Both the position numbers and the translations under genes were made by a program. Shown here piece after piece: positions 7,793 through 16,552 of a stretch of DNA of 45,624 nucleotides. Each line of letters starts with the position of its first letter. Within the stretch, counting starts at the first letter, position 1. Below the pieces are notes generated by a model. The model ran no database searches and was not told the origin of the DNA. It worked only from the letters and a program-made list of their open reading frames with translations. This stretch comes from Verrucomicrobiota bacterium (GTDB taxonomy: Bacteria > Verrucomicrobiota > Verrucomicrobiia > Limisphaerales > SXTU01), in assembly GCA_016871445.1 (NCBI GenBank), contig VHDH01000018.1:1-45624 (forward strand), in the 5' to 3' direction.

Positions 7793-10468
7793 GTGCATCA
7801 AACCAAGGAAGAGCATCGCCTCTACGAAACGCCGCGCGAGCAAGACGCGCCGTGGCGCAAGTGGGGGCCGTATGTCTCAGAGCGTTCGTGGGCTGGGGTG
7901 CGTGAAGATTACAGCGCAGACGGTAATGCCTGGGCCTACTTCCCGCACGAGCACGCGCGCTCACGGGCCTACCGCTGGGGGGAGGACGGGCTGGCGGGGA
8001 TTTGTGATCGCTATCAGGTGATGTGTTTCGCACTGGCGTTGTGGAACGAGCGTGACCCGATTCTTAAGGAGCGTCTCTTCGGACTGACGCCCTACGAGGG
8101 TAATCACGGTGAGGATGTGAAGGAGTATTACTTCTACCTCGACTCCACGCCGACGCATTCCTACCTCAAATGGAACTACAAGTACCCGCAGTGCGCCTTC
8201 CCCTACCAGCGCCTCATCGAGGAAAACCAGCGGCGCGGGCCAAGGGATCCCGAGTTTGAGCTGCTTGACACCGGCGCGTTCCACGAAGATCGCTACTTCG
8301 ACGTGTTCGTGGAATACGCCAAGGCGGGCCCGGAGGACATCTGCATCCGCATTGAAGCCATCAACCGCGGTCCCGACCCCGCGCCCATCCGGCTCCTGCC
8401 GCACTTATGGTTTCGCAATCGCTGGGCGTGGAGCAACGACACCTATCCCAAACCGCGCATTCGCATCGGTAAAACTTCCCGCACGCATCTCACGCTCGTC
8501 GCGGATGATTCTCGCTGTCCTAGCATCGAGCGGCTGCCGTTCGACTACCGGCTCGGCACGTATCAGCTTTACGCACAACTTGGTGGCCGTCCTCTCTTCA
8601 CGGACAACGAGACGAACGCAGAACTTCTTTTCGGCCCCGGGGCGTCAAATCGCAGCTCCCACGTGAAGGACGCCTTTCATCGCCACCTCATCAATGGCGA
8701 GTCGTGCATCAACCCACAACAGGTCGGCACGAAGGCATGTCTTGATTACCGTTTCGAGGTGCCGCCCGGCGAATCCGCCGTCGTGCGTTTACGGCTGATG
8801 AATCGTGCGCTGGCGCGGCCGCTCGCCGGAGTTGAAACCACGCTGCAGAATCGCCGTGACGAGGCCGACGAATTTTACCAGTCCATTGCGCCCAAGACCG
8901 CCACCGCCGACGAGAAACGCATCCAACGCCAAGCGCTCGCCGGCCTCTTGTGGAGCAAGCAAATTTATCGCTTTGACGTGAGCAAATGGCTGACGGGCGA
9001 CAACCCCGCCGCCCCGCCGCCAGAGTCACGCGCAAAGATTCGTAACCGTCACTGGCAGCACCTGAACTCCAAGCGCATCATCTCGATGCCGGACAAATGG
9101 GAGTATCCCTGGTTTGCCGCGTGGGACCTGGCGTTCCAGGCCGTGCCCTTCGCGCTCGTAGACGCGGAATTTGCCAAGCAGCAACTCTGGCTCCTGCTGT
9201 TCGAGCAGTTCCAGCACCCAAACGGGCAGATTCCGGCCTACGAGTGGGAGTTCAGCGACATGAACCCGCCCGTCCACGCGTGGGCCGTGTGGCGGGTCTA
9301 CAACATGGATCGCGTCCGCCGTGGCAAGGCGGACCGCGATTTCCTCGAACGCTGCTTCCACAAGCTACTGATGAACTTCGCGTGGTGGGTCAACAAGGTA
9401 GACCGCGAAGGCAACAACGTCTTCGAGGGCGGCTTCCTCGGTCTGGACAACATCACCGTGTTGGACCGCAGCGAGAAACTACCCGATGGCACAACACTCC
9501 AGCAGTCTGACGGCACCGGCTGGATGGGCATGTTCTGCCTGAACATGATGCGCATCGCGCTCGAGCTGGCGAAGGAGAACAAAACCTACGAGGCCACTGC
9601 CACCAAGTTCTTCGAGCACTACGTCTATATTGGCTCCGCGATGAAGCACATGGGCGGTGGCGGCTTGGAAATGTGGGATGCGCAGGACGGGTTTTTCTAC
9701 GACGTGCTCCGGCATCCTGACGGGCGGTACGACAAGTTCCGCGTGCGCTCGCTCGTCGGGCTGATCCCCATGTTCGCCATCGAGCGGCTGGAGGAAAAGT
9801 GGCTGGAACCGTTCAAGGAGTTCCGCGCGAACATGAACTGGTTTCTCGAGCACCGCGCCGACCTCGTGCAACGGTGCGTCACCACTTTGGAAGAAAACGG
9901 CCAGAAGGTCCACGTCCTCGCCGTGATGAACCCGGAGCAAATTCACCAGCTGTTGCGCGTGATTTGGAACCCCGGCGAGTTTCGCTCACCCTACGGCCTG
10001 CGCAGCCTCTCCAAACACCACCAGCAACACCCCTACGTTCTGGACCACCGGAACATCGGCTACGAGCCGGGGGAATCCATTGCTAAGCTCAAGGGCGGCA
10101 ACTCAAACTGGCGCGGGCCGATCTGGTTCCCGACGACGTTCATGATGATCGAGACCTTGCGCAAGCTACGCAAAGCTTACGGCGGTCAGTTCACTATTCC
10201 CAACTGCTCGGAGAACGAGACACCCATCAACCTTGATGAACTCGCCGGTGGCTTTGCCGAACGGCTCATTCGTATTTTTGCGCGTGATGCCCAAGGCCGC
10301 CGGGCCGTTTTTGGCACGAACGAGAAGTTCCAAACTGACCCGCACTGGCGCGACAACGTGCTCTTCTACGAGTACTTTCATGCTGATACAGGCGCAGGCC
10401 TCGGAGCCTCGCATCAAACTGGCTGGACCGCGCTCATCGCGTCGGTGATCGACGAGTGGCGGAAGTGA
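7793..10468 (+). CDS. GH63/MGH1-like glycoside hydrolase (glucosidase)
   Basis: The 891-residue product lacks a signal peptide and should be cytoplasmic. The N-terminal third ([20 protein letters not shown], then [16 protein letters not shown]) is the conserved start of MGH1-like glucosidases related to GH63 and to processing alpha-glucosidase I. The C-terminal half is an (alpha/alpha)6 barrel: [16 protein letters not shown] contains the likely general acid D445, and [14 protein letters not shown] and SHQTGWTAL are the usual barrel-closing motifs. Activity is expected on glucosides such as alpha-1,2-, alpha-1,3- or mannosyl/glucosylglycerate-type substrates; the exact one cannot be told. The start is a GTG at 7793; no in-frame ATG lies close upstream, and homologues begin near this point. 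Its last 13 bases overlap fdhD. Confidence 0.85.
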   Translation: MHQTKEEHRLYETPREQDAPWRKWGPYVSERSWAGVREDYSADGNAWAYFPHEHARSRAYRWGEDGLAGICDRYQVMCFALALWNERDPILKERLFGLTPYEGNHGEDVKEYYFYLDSTPTHSYLKWNYKYPQCAFPYQRLIEENQRRGPRDPEFELLDTGAFHEDRYFDVFVEYAKAGPEDICIRIEAINRGPDPAPIRLLPHLWFRNRWAWSNDTYPKPRIRIGKTSRTHLTLVADDSRCPSIERLPFDYRLGTYQLYAQLGGRPLFTDNETNAELLFGPGASNRSSHVKDAFHRHLINGESCINPQQVGTKACLDYRFEVPPGESAVVRLRLMNRALARPLAGVETTLQNRRDEADEFYQSIAPKTATADEKRIQRQALAGLLWSKQIYRFDVSKWLTGDNPAAPPPESRAKIRNRHWQHLNSKRIISMPDKWEYPWFAAWDLAFQAVPFALVDAEFAKQQLWLLLFEQFQHPNGQIPAYEWEFSDMNPPVHAWAVWRVYNMDRVRRGKADRDFLERCFHKLLMNFAWWVNKVDREGNNVFEGGFLGLDNITVLDRSEKLPDGTTLQQSDGTGWMGMFCLNMMRIALELAKENKTYEATATKFFEHYVYIGSAMKHMGGGGLEMWDAQDGFFYDVLRHPDGRYDKFRVRSLVGLIPMFAIERLEEKWLEPFKEFRANMNWFLEHRADLVQRCVTTLEENGQKVHVLAVMNPEQIHQLLRVIWNPGEFRSPYGLRSLSKHHQQHPYVLDHRNIGYEPGESIAKLKGGNSNWRGPIWFPTTFMMIETLRKLRKAYGGQFTIPNCSENETPINLDELAGGFAERLIRIFARDAQGRRAVFGTNEKFQTDPHWRDNVLFYEYFHADTGAGLGASHQTGWTALIASVIDEWRK

Positions 10469-11301
10469 GTTTCGCATCGCCTGTGTCTGATTCGCCTGAA
10501 ATCACCCGCGCGGAAATCACCCGCTGGCGCAGCGGGAGCGAGCCTTGCCGGGAAACCGACGCGCTCGCCCGTGAGGAGCCGCTGGAAATCCGCGTGCGCG
10601 GCCAAAGCGTGGCCGTGACGATGCGCACTCCCGGTCACGACGCAGAACTCGCGGCTGGTTTTCTGCTGACGGAAGGGCTGGTCACACGCCGCGCAGACAT
10701 CATCGAGATCGCACCCTGCCAACAAGGCGAAGCAGCACATCTCGGCAACACGCTGAACGTCTTCCTCGCGCCATCGGTAAGTGTGGATTTCGCCCAGCTC
10801 ACCCGCCACGTCTTCGCCTCGTCGTCCTGCGGACTGTGCGGCAAGGCGACCATCGAGTCCGTTCACCAGCATTTCCCGCCGGTAGAGTCCCCCGTCCGCG
10901 TGGCCCCGACGACGCTGCTGGAACTACCGCGGCAGTTGGCCATCCTCCAGGCCACCTTCGCCCAGACCGGTGGCCTGCACGCCGCCGCTCTATTCACGGC
11001 CGCAGGCGAACTCCTCGTGCTGCGCGAGGACGTGGGCCGGCACAACGCCGTGGACAAGGTGCTCGGCTGGGCCTTCCTCAATGGCCCGTTCCCGCTGGAT
11101 GCGCACATCCTGCTGGTCAGCGGCCGTGCGTCGTTCGAGATCATGCAGAAGGCGCTCGCCGCGCGCGTGCCGATCGTGGCCGCCGTCTCCGCGCCGTCCA
11201 GCCTCGCCGTCGAGTTCGCACGCCGCAGCGGACAAACACTGATCGGGTTCCTGCGTGGATCAGCCATGAATCTGTACGCGGGCGAAGCGCGCGTGAGATG
11301 A
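10456..11301 (+). CDS. fdhD: FdhD, sulfur carrier protein for formate dehydrogenase
   Basis: The 281-residue product matches FdhD throughout. [26 protein letters not shown], the CxxC loop SSCGLCG (C125, C128), [10 protein letters not shown] and [12 protein letters not shown] are all present. FdhD receives a sulfur atom from the desulfurase IscS on the CxxC cysteines and gives it to the molybdenum-bis-MGD cofactor of formate dehydrogenase in the cytoplasm. The start is a GTG inside the end of the glucosidase gene (13-bp overlap), so translation is probably coupled. No formate dehydrogenase or molybdenum-cofactor gene is in the window, so the client enzyme must be encoded elsewhere. The pairing with a glucosidase has no obvious metabolic sense. 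Confidence 0.95.
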   Translation: MAEVSFASPVSDSPEITRAEITRWRSGSEPCRETDALAREEPLEIRVRGQSVAVTMRTPGHDAELAAGFLLTEGLVTRRADIIEIAPCQQGEAAHLGNTLNVFLAPSVSVDFAQLTRHVFASSSCGLCGKATIESVHQHFPPVESPVRVAPTTLLELPRQLAILQATFAQTGGLHAAALFTAAGELLVLREDVGRHNAVDKVLGWAFLNGPFPLDAHILLVSGRASFEIMQKALAARVPIVAAVSAPSSLAVEFARRSGQTLIGFLRGSAMNLYAGEARVR

Positions 11302-11377
11302 CCCTTTTGGGCCATCCTAAATTCCCCGGGCTGCCCACGCGTCAGTTAAAGCAGTCCGCCCAAGTTGTCTTGCCCGC

Positions 11378-14300
11378 ATGAGCATCGCCGCCTGCCACTT
11401 TCACCACGCGCCCTGCCGGGACTTTGCCGTCGCACTGCTGCTGGCACTGGCCGTCGTAACGAATCACGCGCAGATCCCGCCGCCCACCGATGCGCCCAAG
11501 CCGCGCACGCCCGAGCAAAGTGCCGCTGCGTTCAAGCTGCCCGCGGGATTCCGCATGGAAGTCGTCGCCAGCGAGCCGCTGCTCGCGTCGCCCTCGGGCA
11601 TCGCGTGGGACGAACGCGGGCGGATGTTTGTGAGCGAACTCCACGGCTACAACCTCGCCGGCCAGCTCGACATCGAGGAACTCAACCAGACCGGCAAGCT
11701 CGACACCCAAGTGCGCCGCGTGCAGGCCGACGCGAAGCACAAGCACGCCGCCGAGAAGGGAACGTTCGGTGTCATCAAGCTCCTCACCGACACCAACGGC
11801 GACGGGCGCATGGACCAAGCCACCATCTTCGCCACCAACCTCCCGCCTGCCTACGGCCTCGTCCCCGCGCGCGGCGGGCTCATCGTCGCCTGCGCGCCGC
11901 ATATCCTCTTCTTCGCCGACCGCGATGGCGACGGGGTCGCCGAAGTGCGCGAGACGCTCTTCACCGGCTTCGGCACGGGCGAGCTCGAGCGCGGCATCAA
12001 CGCGCCGCAGTGGGGCGCGGACGGCTGGATTTACTTCGGGCGCGGCTGGCCGGGCGGTCCCATCACCGGGCCGAAACTCGCGAAGCCCGTGAACTTGCCC
12101 GGCTCCGACTTCCGCATCCGCGCGGACGGCAGCGCCATCGAACCGGTGCCGGGTAGCACGGGCACGTTTGGCTTTGTGCTGACCGAGGCCGGCGACCGCT
12201 TCACCGTCTCGACCCGCAACAGCTTTTTCAGTGCGCCCTTGCCGTGGCATTACCTCGCGCGCAACCCGGACGCCGCCGTCGGCGACCTGCGAATCTCGAC
12301 GGGCGACGCCCGCGCCTATTCCATTTCCAAGCCGCATCCGTGGCGGCAGAAACGCGCTGATGACCCGGCTTACTCGAAATATTACCGCGACCGCTACGGC
12401 GCGGCAGAAGCCGAGCCGACCGGTTGGTTCACCTCCGCGTGCGGGCCGTTGCTTTACCAAGACCACGCACTGCCTGGCTTGCATGGCCAGTATTTCCTTT
12501 GCGAACCCTCGGGCAACCTCATCCACCGCGCGCTCGTCGTGCCGGATGGTCCGGCGCTCACGCTTCGCCGCGCGCCGGGCGAGGAGCAGTCCGAGTTCGC
12601 CGCCACCACGGACCAGTGGAGCCACCCGATGCACTTGCTGCACGGGCCCGACGGCGCGATTTGGGTGGTGGATTTCTATCGCGAAATCATCGAGGACTAC
12701 TCCGCCATCCCGCGCCATCTCCAGCAGCAATACGGCCTCTACGCCGGCCACGACCGCGGCCGCATCTACCGCCTCACGCACGACCAGCAGGCGCCCGCGC
12801 CCGCCGCGGACATGAGCAAACTCGACGCGACCGCGCTCGCGTTGGAAACCGCCAGTCCGCTCCTCTGGCGCCGGCAAACCGCGCAGCGCTTGCTGGCCGA
12901 ACGCAACGACCACACCGCAGCGCAAGCGGTCAGAGCACGGCTGGGCGGCAGGAACGCGGCTTCCTCGCTCATCACCGCGTTGCGGACGCTCGACCAACTA
13001 AACGCTCTGAAGCCGGCTGATTTGCAGCCGTTTCTGGGTCGGCCCGAGGAAGCAGTTCGCATCCACGCGCTGCAACTGGCCGACCGCTGGCTCTCCCACG
13101 ACGGCGGGCGCTCGTTGCTTGACGCGGTGCTGGCCGCTGCCGCTGTCGAGACCAGTCCGCGCGTGCAAATCCAGTTCGCCCTCAGCCTCGGTGAGAGCCG
13201 CGACCCGCGCGCGTTCGCGATGCTCGCCCGCTACGCCCGCGAGCGCCTCAACGTGCGGTGGATGGACACGGCGATTCTCTCCTCCCTCCACCAGCGCGGC
13301 GGCGAGATGCTCACCGAACTTCTCCGTGAGCCCGGCGAAAGCGCCCCGCTCCTCAACCGCCTCGCCCAAGCCGTCGGTGCTCGCCGCGACGAAGCCGAAT
13401 TGGCCCGCACTTTGGGCGGGCTCGCCAGCGCACCCGAGTCCACGCAAGCCACCGTCCTCACGGGTCTCGCCAACGGCCGCAAGAACGCCCCGCGCAAACC
13501 GCTCACCGACAAATCCGCCCGCGCCGCGCTGGCCAAACTCGCCGCCAGCCCCGCCGCCACCGTCCGCAACGCCACCCGTGCGCTGGAGGACACCTTCGTT
13601 CCCACTGCAAGCGAGGGCGAAGTTTTCACCGGCCCCGCTGTCGCCACCATCACCGAAGTCAGCGAAGCGACGTTCCGCAAGTTCACCGCCGCGCTCCACG
13701 GCCCGCGCGATGCCAAGCGCGGCGAGGAGATTTTCAAGCTTGCCTGTGCCACCTGCCATCGCGTCGGCAAAGAAGGCCACGACTTCGGCCCGGACTTGCT
13801 CGGCGAACTCGGCGTGGCCGAAGAGACGCTCGTGCGCCACCTGCTGCTGCCGAACGAACGCATCCGCCCCGGCTACGAAACCACCGTGGTGGACACGCGC
13901 GGCAGCGGCTCCGTCGTTGGCCTGCTCAAGGACGATGGCGCGACGAGCCTGACACTCGCGCAGCCCAACGGCGCGGAGTTGGTGCTTTTGCGGAAGGATG
14001 TGACCGGCGTCCGGCGTGTGGCCGGCTCGCTGATGCCGAGCTTTGCCGAGACGCTCACGCCCGCCGACCTCGCCAGCCTGCTCACGTGGCTTCGCAGCAA
14101 CCTCGGCGCGGACGCGGGCCGCCGGCTCGTGCTCTTCGATGAAGAACCGGGCTTCGCCGCGCTGCTGCGGGAGGAATCCGGCACCGCCACCGTCGTGAGC
14201 TCTGGAGCTTCGTCTGGGAAACTTTGCCTGCACGTCACGCCGCCGCAGCGCGCGGCGAAGCAACTTCCTGGCTGGAACTTCCGCATCGTTGAAAAGCCCG

Positions 14301-14599
14301 CCGGCGCAAACGAATTCCGTTTCCTCCGCCTGAGTTGGAAGGCCAGCGGCGCCGGCGTGATGGTTGAACTCGCCCGCTCCGGCCAATGGCCGAAAGCCGA
14401 AGACCGCAACGGCCGCTACCACGCCGGCCAGAACACGACGAATTGGCAATCCCGCGAAACCAGCCCCACCGCCCCGCGCGAGTGGGACACCGTCACGCTC
14501 GACTTGTGGAAGGATTTGGGTTCGTTCACGCTCACCGGCCTCGCCCCGACGGCGATGGGCGGCGATGCGTGGTTCGACCGGATTGAACTGGTGCGTTGA
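11378..14599 (+). CDS. PVC-type CxxCH heme protein with beta-propeller and HEAT-like region
   Basis: The 1073-residue product begins with a Sec signal (about residues 15-32). Residues 45-460 form the membrane-bound-dehydrogenase propeller of PVC bacteria (PAGFRMEVVASEPLLASPSG, then WDERGRMFVSEL), with two calcium-loop motifs, DTNGDGRMD and DRDGDGVAE. The middle (about 480-760) is an alpha-helical HEAT-like region. A c-type heme site CATCH (C790, C793, H794) lies in an IFKLACATCHRVG context, followed by the PDL/LLPNERIRPGY block typical of this family. The final 150 residues look like a jelly-roll with WFDRIEL at the end. Such proteins are thought to be periplasmic quinoprotein-like sugar oxidoreductases, but the reaction is not proven. 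It opens the long co-directional cluster; the sialidase-like gene follows 25 bp later. Confidence 0.85.
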   Translation: MSIAACHFHHAPCRDFAVALLLALAVVTNHAQIPPPTDAPKPRTPEQSAAAFKLPAGFRMEVVASEPLLASPSGIAWDERGRMFVSELHGYNLAGQLDIEELNQTGKLDTQVRRVQADAKHKHAAEKGTFGVIKLLTDTNGDGRMDQATIFATNLPPAYGLVPARGGLIVACAPHILFFADRDGDGVAEVRETLFTGFGTGELERGINAPQWGADGWIYFGRGWPGGPITGPKLAKPVNLPGSDFRIRADGSAIEPVPGSTGTFGFVLTEAGDRFTVSTRNSFFSAPLPWHYLARNPDAAVGDLRISTGDARAYSISKPHPWRQKRADDPAYSKYYRDRYGAAEAEPTGWFTSACGPLLYQDHALPGLHGQYFLCEPSGNLIHRALVVPDGPALTLRRAPGEEQSEFAATTDQWSHPMHLLHGPDGAIWVVDFYREIIEDYSAIPRHLQQQYGLYAGHDRGRIYRLTHDQQAPAPAADMSKLDATALALETASPLLWRRQTAQRLLAERNDHTAAQAVRARLGGRNAASSLITALRTLDQLNALKPADLQPFLGRPEEAVRIHALQLADRWLSHDGGRSLLDAVLAAAAVETSPRVQIQFALSLGESRDPRAFAMLARYARERLNVRWMDTAILSSLHQRGGEMLTELLREPGESAPLLNRLAQAVGARRDEAELARTLGGLASAPESTQATVLTGLANGRKNAPRKPLTDKSARAALAKLAASPAATVRNATRALEDTFVPTASEGEVFTGPAVATITEVSEATFRKFTAALHGPRDAKRGEEIFKLACATCHRVGKEGHDFGPDLLGELGVAEETLVRHLLLPNERIRPGYETTVVDTRGSGSVVGLLKDDGATSLTLAQPNGAELVLLRKDVTGVRRVAGSLMPSFAETLTPADLASLLTWLRSNLGADAGRRLVLFDEEPGFAALLREESGTATVVSSGASSGKLCLHVTPPQRAAKQLPGWNFRIVEKPAGANEFRFLRLSWKASGAGVMVELARSGQWPKAEDRNGRYHAGQNTTNWQSRETSPTAPREWDTVTLDLWKDLGSFTLTGLAPTAMGGDAWFDRIELVR

Positions 14600-14624
14600 A
14601 ACCCTCCCGTTGGAAACTCACTCC

Positions 14625-15803
14625 ATGCAACCAAACTCCTCCCCGGCATCCCCGCCCACCCGCCGCCGTTTTCTGGGCAGCACGCTTGCCGCCACGGCGG
14701 GAGCGCCGTTCTTTCTCCAGTCCGCCCGCGCCGCCGCGCCCGAGTTCAAGCTGCTCGACACCAAGGTCATTTCGCACCAGCCGGAGCATTACCACGGGTG
14801 GCCCACGGTCGCGCGCCGGAGCAACGGCGAGCTGTGGCTGGTCTGGTCCGGCGGACGCGAGGCGCATGTGTGCCCGTTCGGGCAGGTGGTGGCGATGACC
14901 TCGCGCGACGGCGGTGCGACCTGGACCTGGCCGCGCGTGCTGCTCGACTGCGCCATTGATGACCGCGACGCCGGCGTGCTGGAGACCGCGAAAGGCTCGC
15001 TGCTGGTCTCGACCTTCAACTCGCTCGCCTACGTGCCCGGCCTGGCGCAGGCCGAGCAGGACGGCAAGTGGCCCGCCGCGAAGCTGGCCCGCTGGCAGGC
15101 CGCGCACCGTCGCCTCAGCCCCGAAGCGCAGCAGCAGGAGCTTGGGCAGTGGATGCTCCGCTCAACCGACGGCGGCGTGACGTGGTCGCCCCGCTATGCG
15201 TGCCTCGTCAACAGCCCGCACGGGCCAATTCAGCTCCGCGACGGCCGGGTGTTCTACGCCGGCAAGGAACTCTGGACCGGTGACAAGCGCGTCGGCGTGT
15301 GCGTGTCCGACGACGACGGGCAGAACTGGCGCTGGCTGGCGGGGATTCCCGTCCGCAAAGGTGATGTCGCCAAGGACTACCACGAACTGCACGCCGTCGA
15401 GTGCGCCAATGGCACGCTGCTGGTCCACATCCGCAATCACAACAAGCCGAACGCGGGCGAGACCTTGCAGACCGAGTCCACCGACGGCGGCAAGACGTGG
15501 AGCGAGCCGCATTCCATCGGCGTCTGGGGCCTGCCCTCGCACCTGCTGCGCCTGCGGGACGGCCGCCTCGTAATGAGCTATGGCCACCGCCGCGCCCCGC
15601 TCGGCAATCAGGCCCGCGTCAGCGCCGACCACGGCAAGACGTGGAGCGAGCCGATGCTCATCTCGGCCGATGGCACCTCCGGCGACCTTGGCTATCCGAG
15701 CACCGTGCAGCTCGACGACAGCTCCCTGCTGACCGTCTGGTATGAGAAGTTGAAGGACCGCACGCAAGCCGTCCTGCGCCAAGCCCGATGGACGCTGAGT
15801 TAG
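14625..15803 (+). CDS. Tat-exported sialidase-like BNR-repeat protein
   Basis: With ATG 14625 the 392-residue product starts with a twin-arginine leader (TRRRFLGSTLAATAG). Five Asp-box (SxDxGxTW) motifs are visible: SRDGGATWTWP, STDGGVTWSPR, SDDDGQNWRW, STDGGKTWSEP and SADHGKTWSEP. That is the six-bladed propeller of exo-sialidases and neuraminidase-like proteins. HGWPTVARRSNGELWLVWSG resembles the RIP-containing first blade. The activity is most likely release of a sialic-acid-like or other sugar acid outside the cytoplasm. PVC genomes hold many such proteins without proven sialidase activity, so the substrate stays open. An upstream in-frame extension to 14364 overlaps the previous gene and would bury the Tat leader, so I rejected it. 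The SGNH hydrolase gene follows 15 bp later. Confidence 0.8.
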   Translation: MQPNSSPASPPTRRRFLGSTLAATAGAPFFLQSARAAAPEFKLLDTKVISHQPEHYHGWPTVARRSNGELWLVWSGGREAHVCPFGQVVAMTSRDGGATWTWPRVLLDCAIDDRDAGVLETAKGSLLVSTFNSLAYVPGLAQAEQDGKWPAAKLARWQAAHRRLSPEAQQQELGQWMLRSTDGGVTWSPRYACLVNSPHGPIQLRDGRVFYAGKELWTGDKRVGVCVSDDDGQNWRWLAGIPVRKGDVAKDYHELHAVECANGTLLVHIRNHNKPNAGETLQTESTDGGKTWSEPHSIGVWGLPSHLLRLRDGRLVMSYGHRRAPLGNQARVSADHGKTWSEPMLISADGTSGDLGYPSTVQLDDSSLLTVWYEKLKDRTQAVLRQARWTLS

Positions 15804-15818
15804 TGACATATCATTTCC

Positions 15819-16502
15819 ATGAGTCGCATCGCCCTCATCCTCGCGCTGCTGGCGTTCTCAGTTCCGGCGGCCGAGCCGCTGCGCATCGTCACGCTCGGCG
15901 ACTCCATCACGAAAGGCGTGCGGCCCGGCGTGAAGGCGGAGGAAACCTTCGCCGCGCGGTTGGAGGCGGGCTTGCGCGCGGGCGGCGCGGGCGTGTCGGT
16001 CGTGAACGTCGGCATCGGCGGCGAGCGCACGGACATGGCGTTGAAGCGGCTGGCGAAGGACGTTCTCGCGCAAAAGCCGGCCGTCGTCACCATCATGTAT
16101 GGCACGAACGACAGCTACGTGGACCAGGGCAAGAGCGCCTCGCGCATCACGGTGGAGGAATATCGCGCGAACCTCGCGAAGCTAGTGGACGAGTTGCGCG
16201 CCGCCGGCATCGCGCCCGTGCTGATGACCGAGCCGCGTTGGGGCAAGACCGCGCGGTTGAACGGCGCGGGCGAACACTCGAACGTGCGGCTGGAGCAATA
16301 CGTCGCGGCCTGCCGCGCCGTGGCCAAGGAGAAGCAAGTTCCGCTCGTGGATCACTTTCAGCACTGGACCGACGCCGAGGAGAAAGGCGCGGACATCGGC
16401 AAGTGGACCACCGACCAGTGCCATCCCAATGCCGAAGGGCATCGCGTGCTCGCCGAGTTGATGCTGCCCGTTGTGCGCGCGGCCTTGAAGCCCGCTCCTT
16501 GA
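15819..16502 (+). CDS. SGNH/GDSL-family hydrolase
   Basis: The 227-residue product has a Sec signal (about 1-17) and all four SGNH blocks: GDSIT with Ser30 as nucleophile, GIGGERT (block II glycine), GTNDSY (block III asparagine) and DQCHPN (block V Asp-His). It should be an exported esterase. In clusters with sulfatases and sialidase-like proteins, such enzymes usually remove O-acetyl groups from polysaccharides, which is an inference here. The last 12 bases plus the following leader are repeated at 19291-19352. Confidence 0.88.
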   Translation: MSRIALILALLAFSVPAAEPLRIVTLGDSITKGVRPGVKAEETFAARLEAGLRAGGAGVSVVNVGIGGERTDMALKRLAKDVLAQKPAVVTIMYGTNDSYVDQGKSASRITVEEYRANLAKLVDELRAAGIAPVLMTEPRWGKTARLNGAGEHSNVRLEQYVAACRAVAKEKQVPLVDHFQHWTDAEEKGADIGKWTTDQCHPNAEGHRVLAELMLPVVRAALKPAP

Positions 16503-16552
16503 ACTCACGTTCGCCAACCGTTTCCATCATCGCGATTCTCCCCGCATGAAAC
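16491..16552 (+). repeat. Duplicated gene-end/leader segment, copy 1
   Basis: These 62 bases match 19291-19352 at 58 positions; the last 42 are identical. The segment covers the last four codons of the SGNH gene, the 43-bp leader and the start ATG of the LamG gene. It contains CCGTTTCCATCATCGCGATT just before the start codon and no purine-rich ribosome site. Confidence 0.9.

Noticed and set aside
11342-14449. Long reverse-strand frames opposite the PVC heme protein (551 and 483 codons).
   Set aside because: They mirror the codon bias of the sense gene and have no motif, leader or plausible composition. The sense protein has a heme site and known domains.
14364-14624. Upstream extension of the sialidase-like protein.
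   Set aside because: It overlaps the heme-protein gene by over 230 bases and would place the Tat leader in the middle of the protein.
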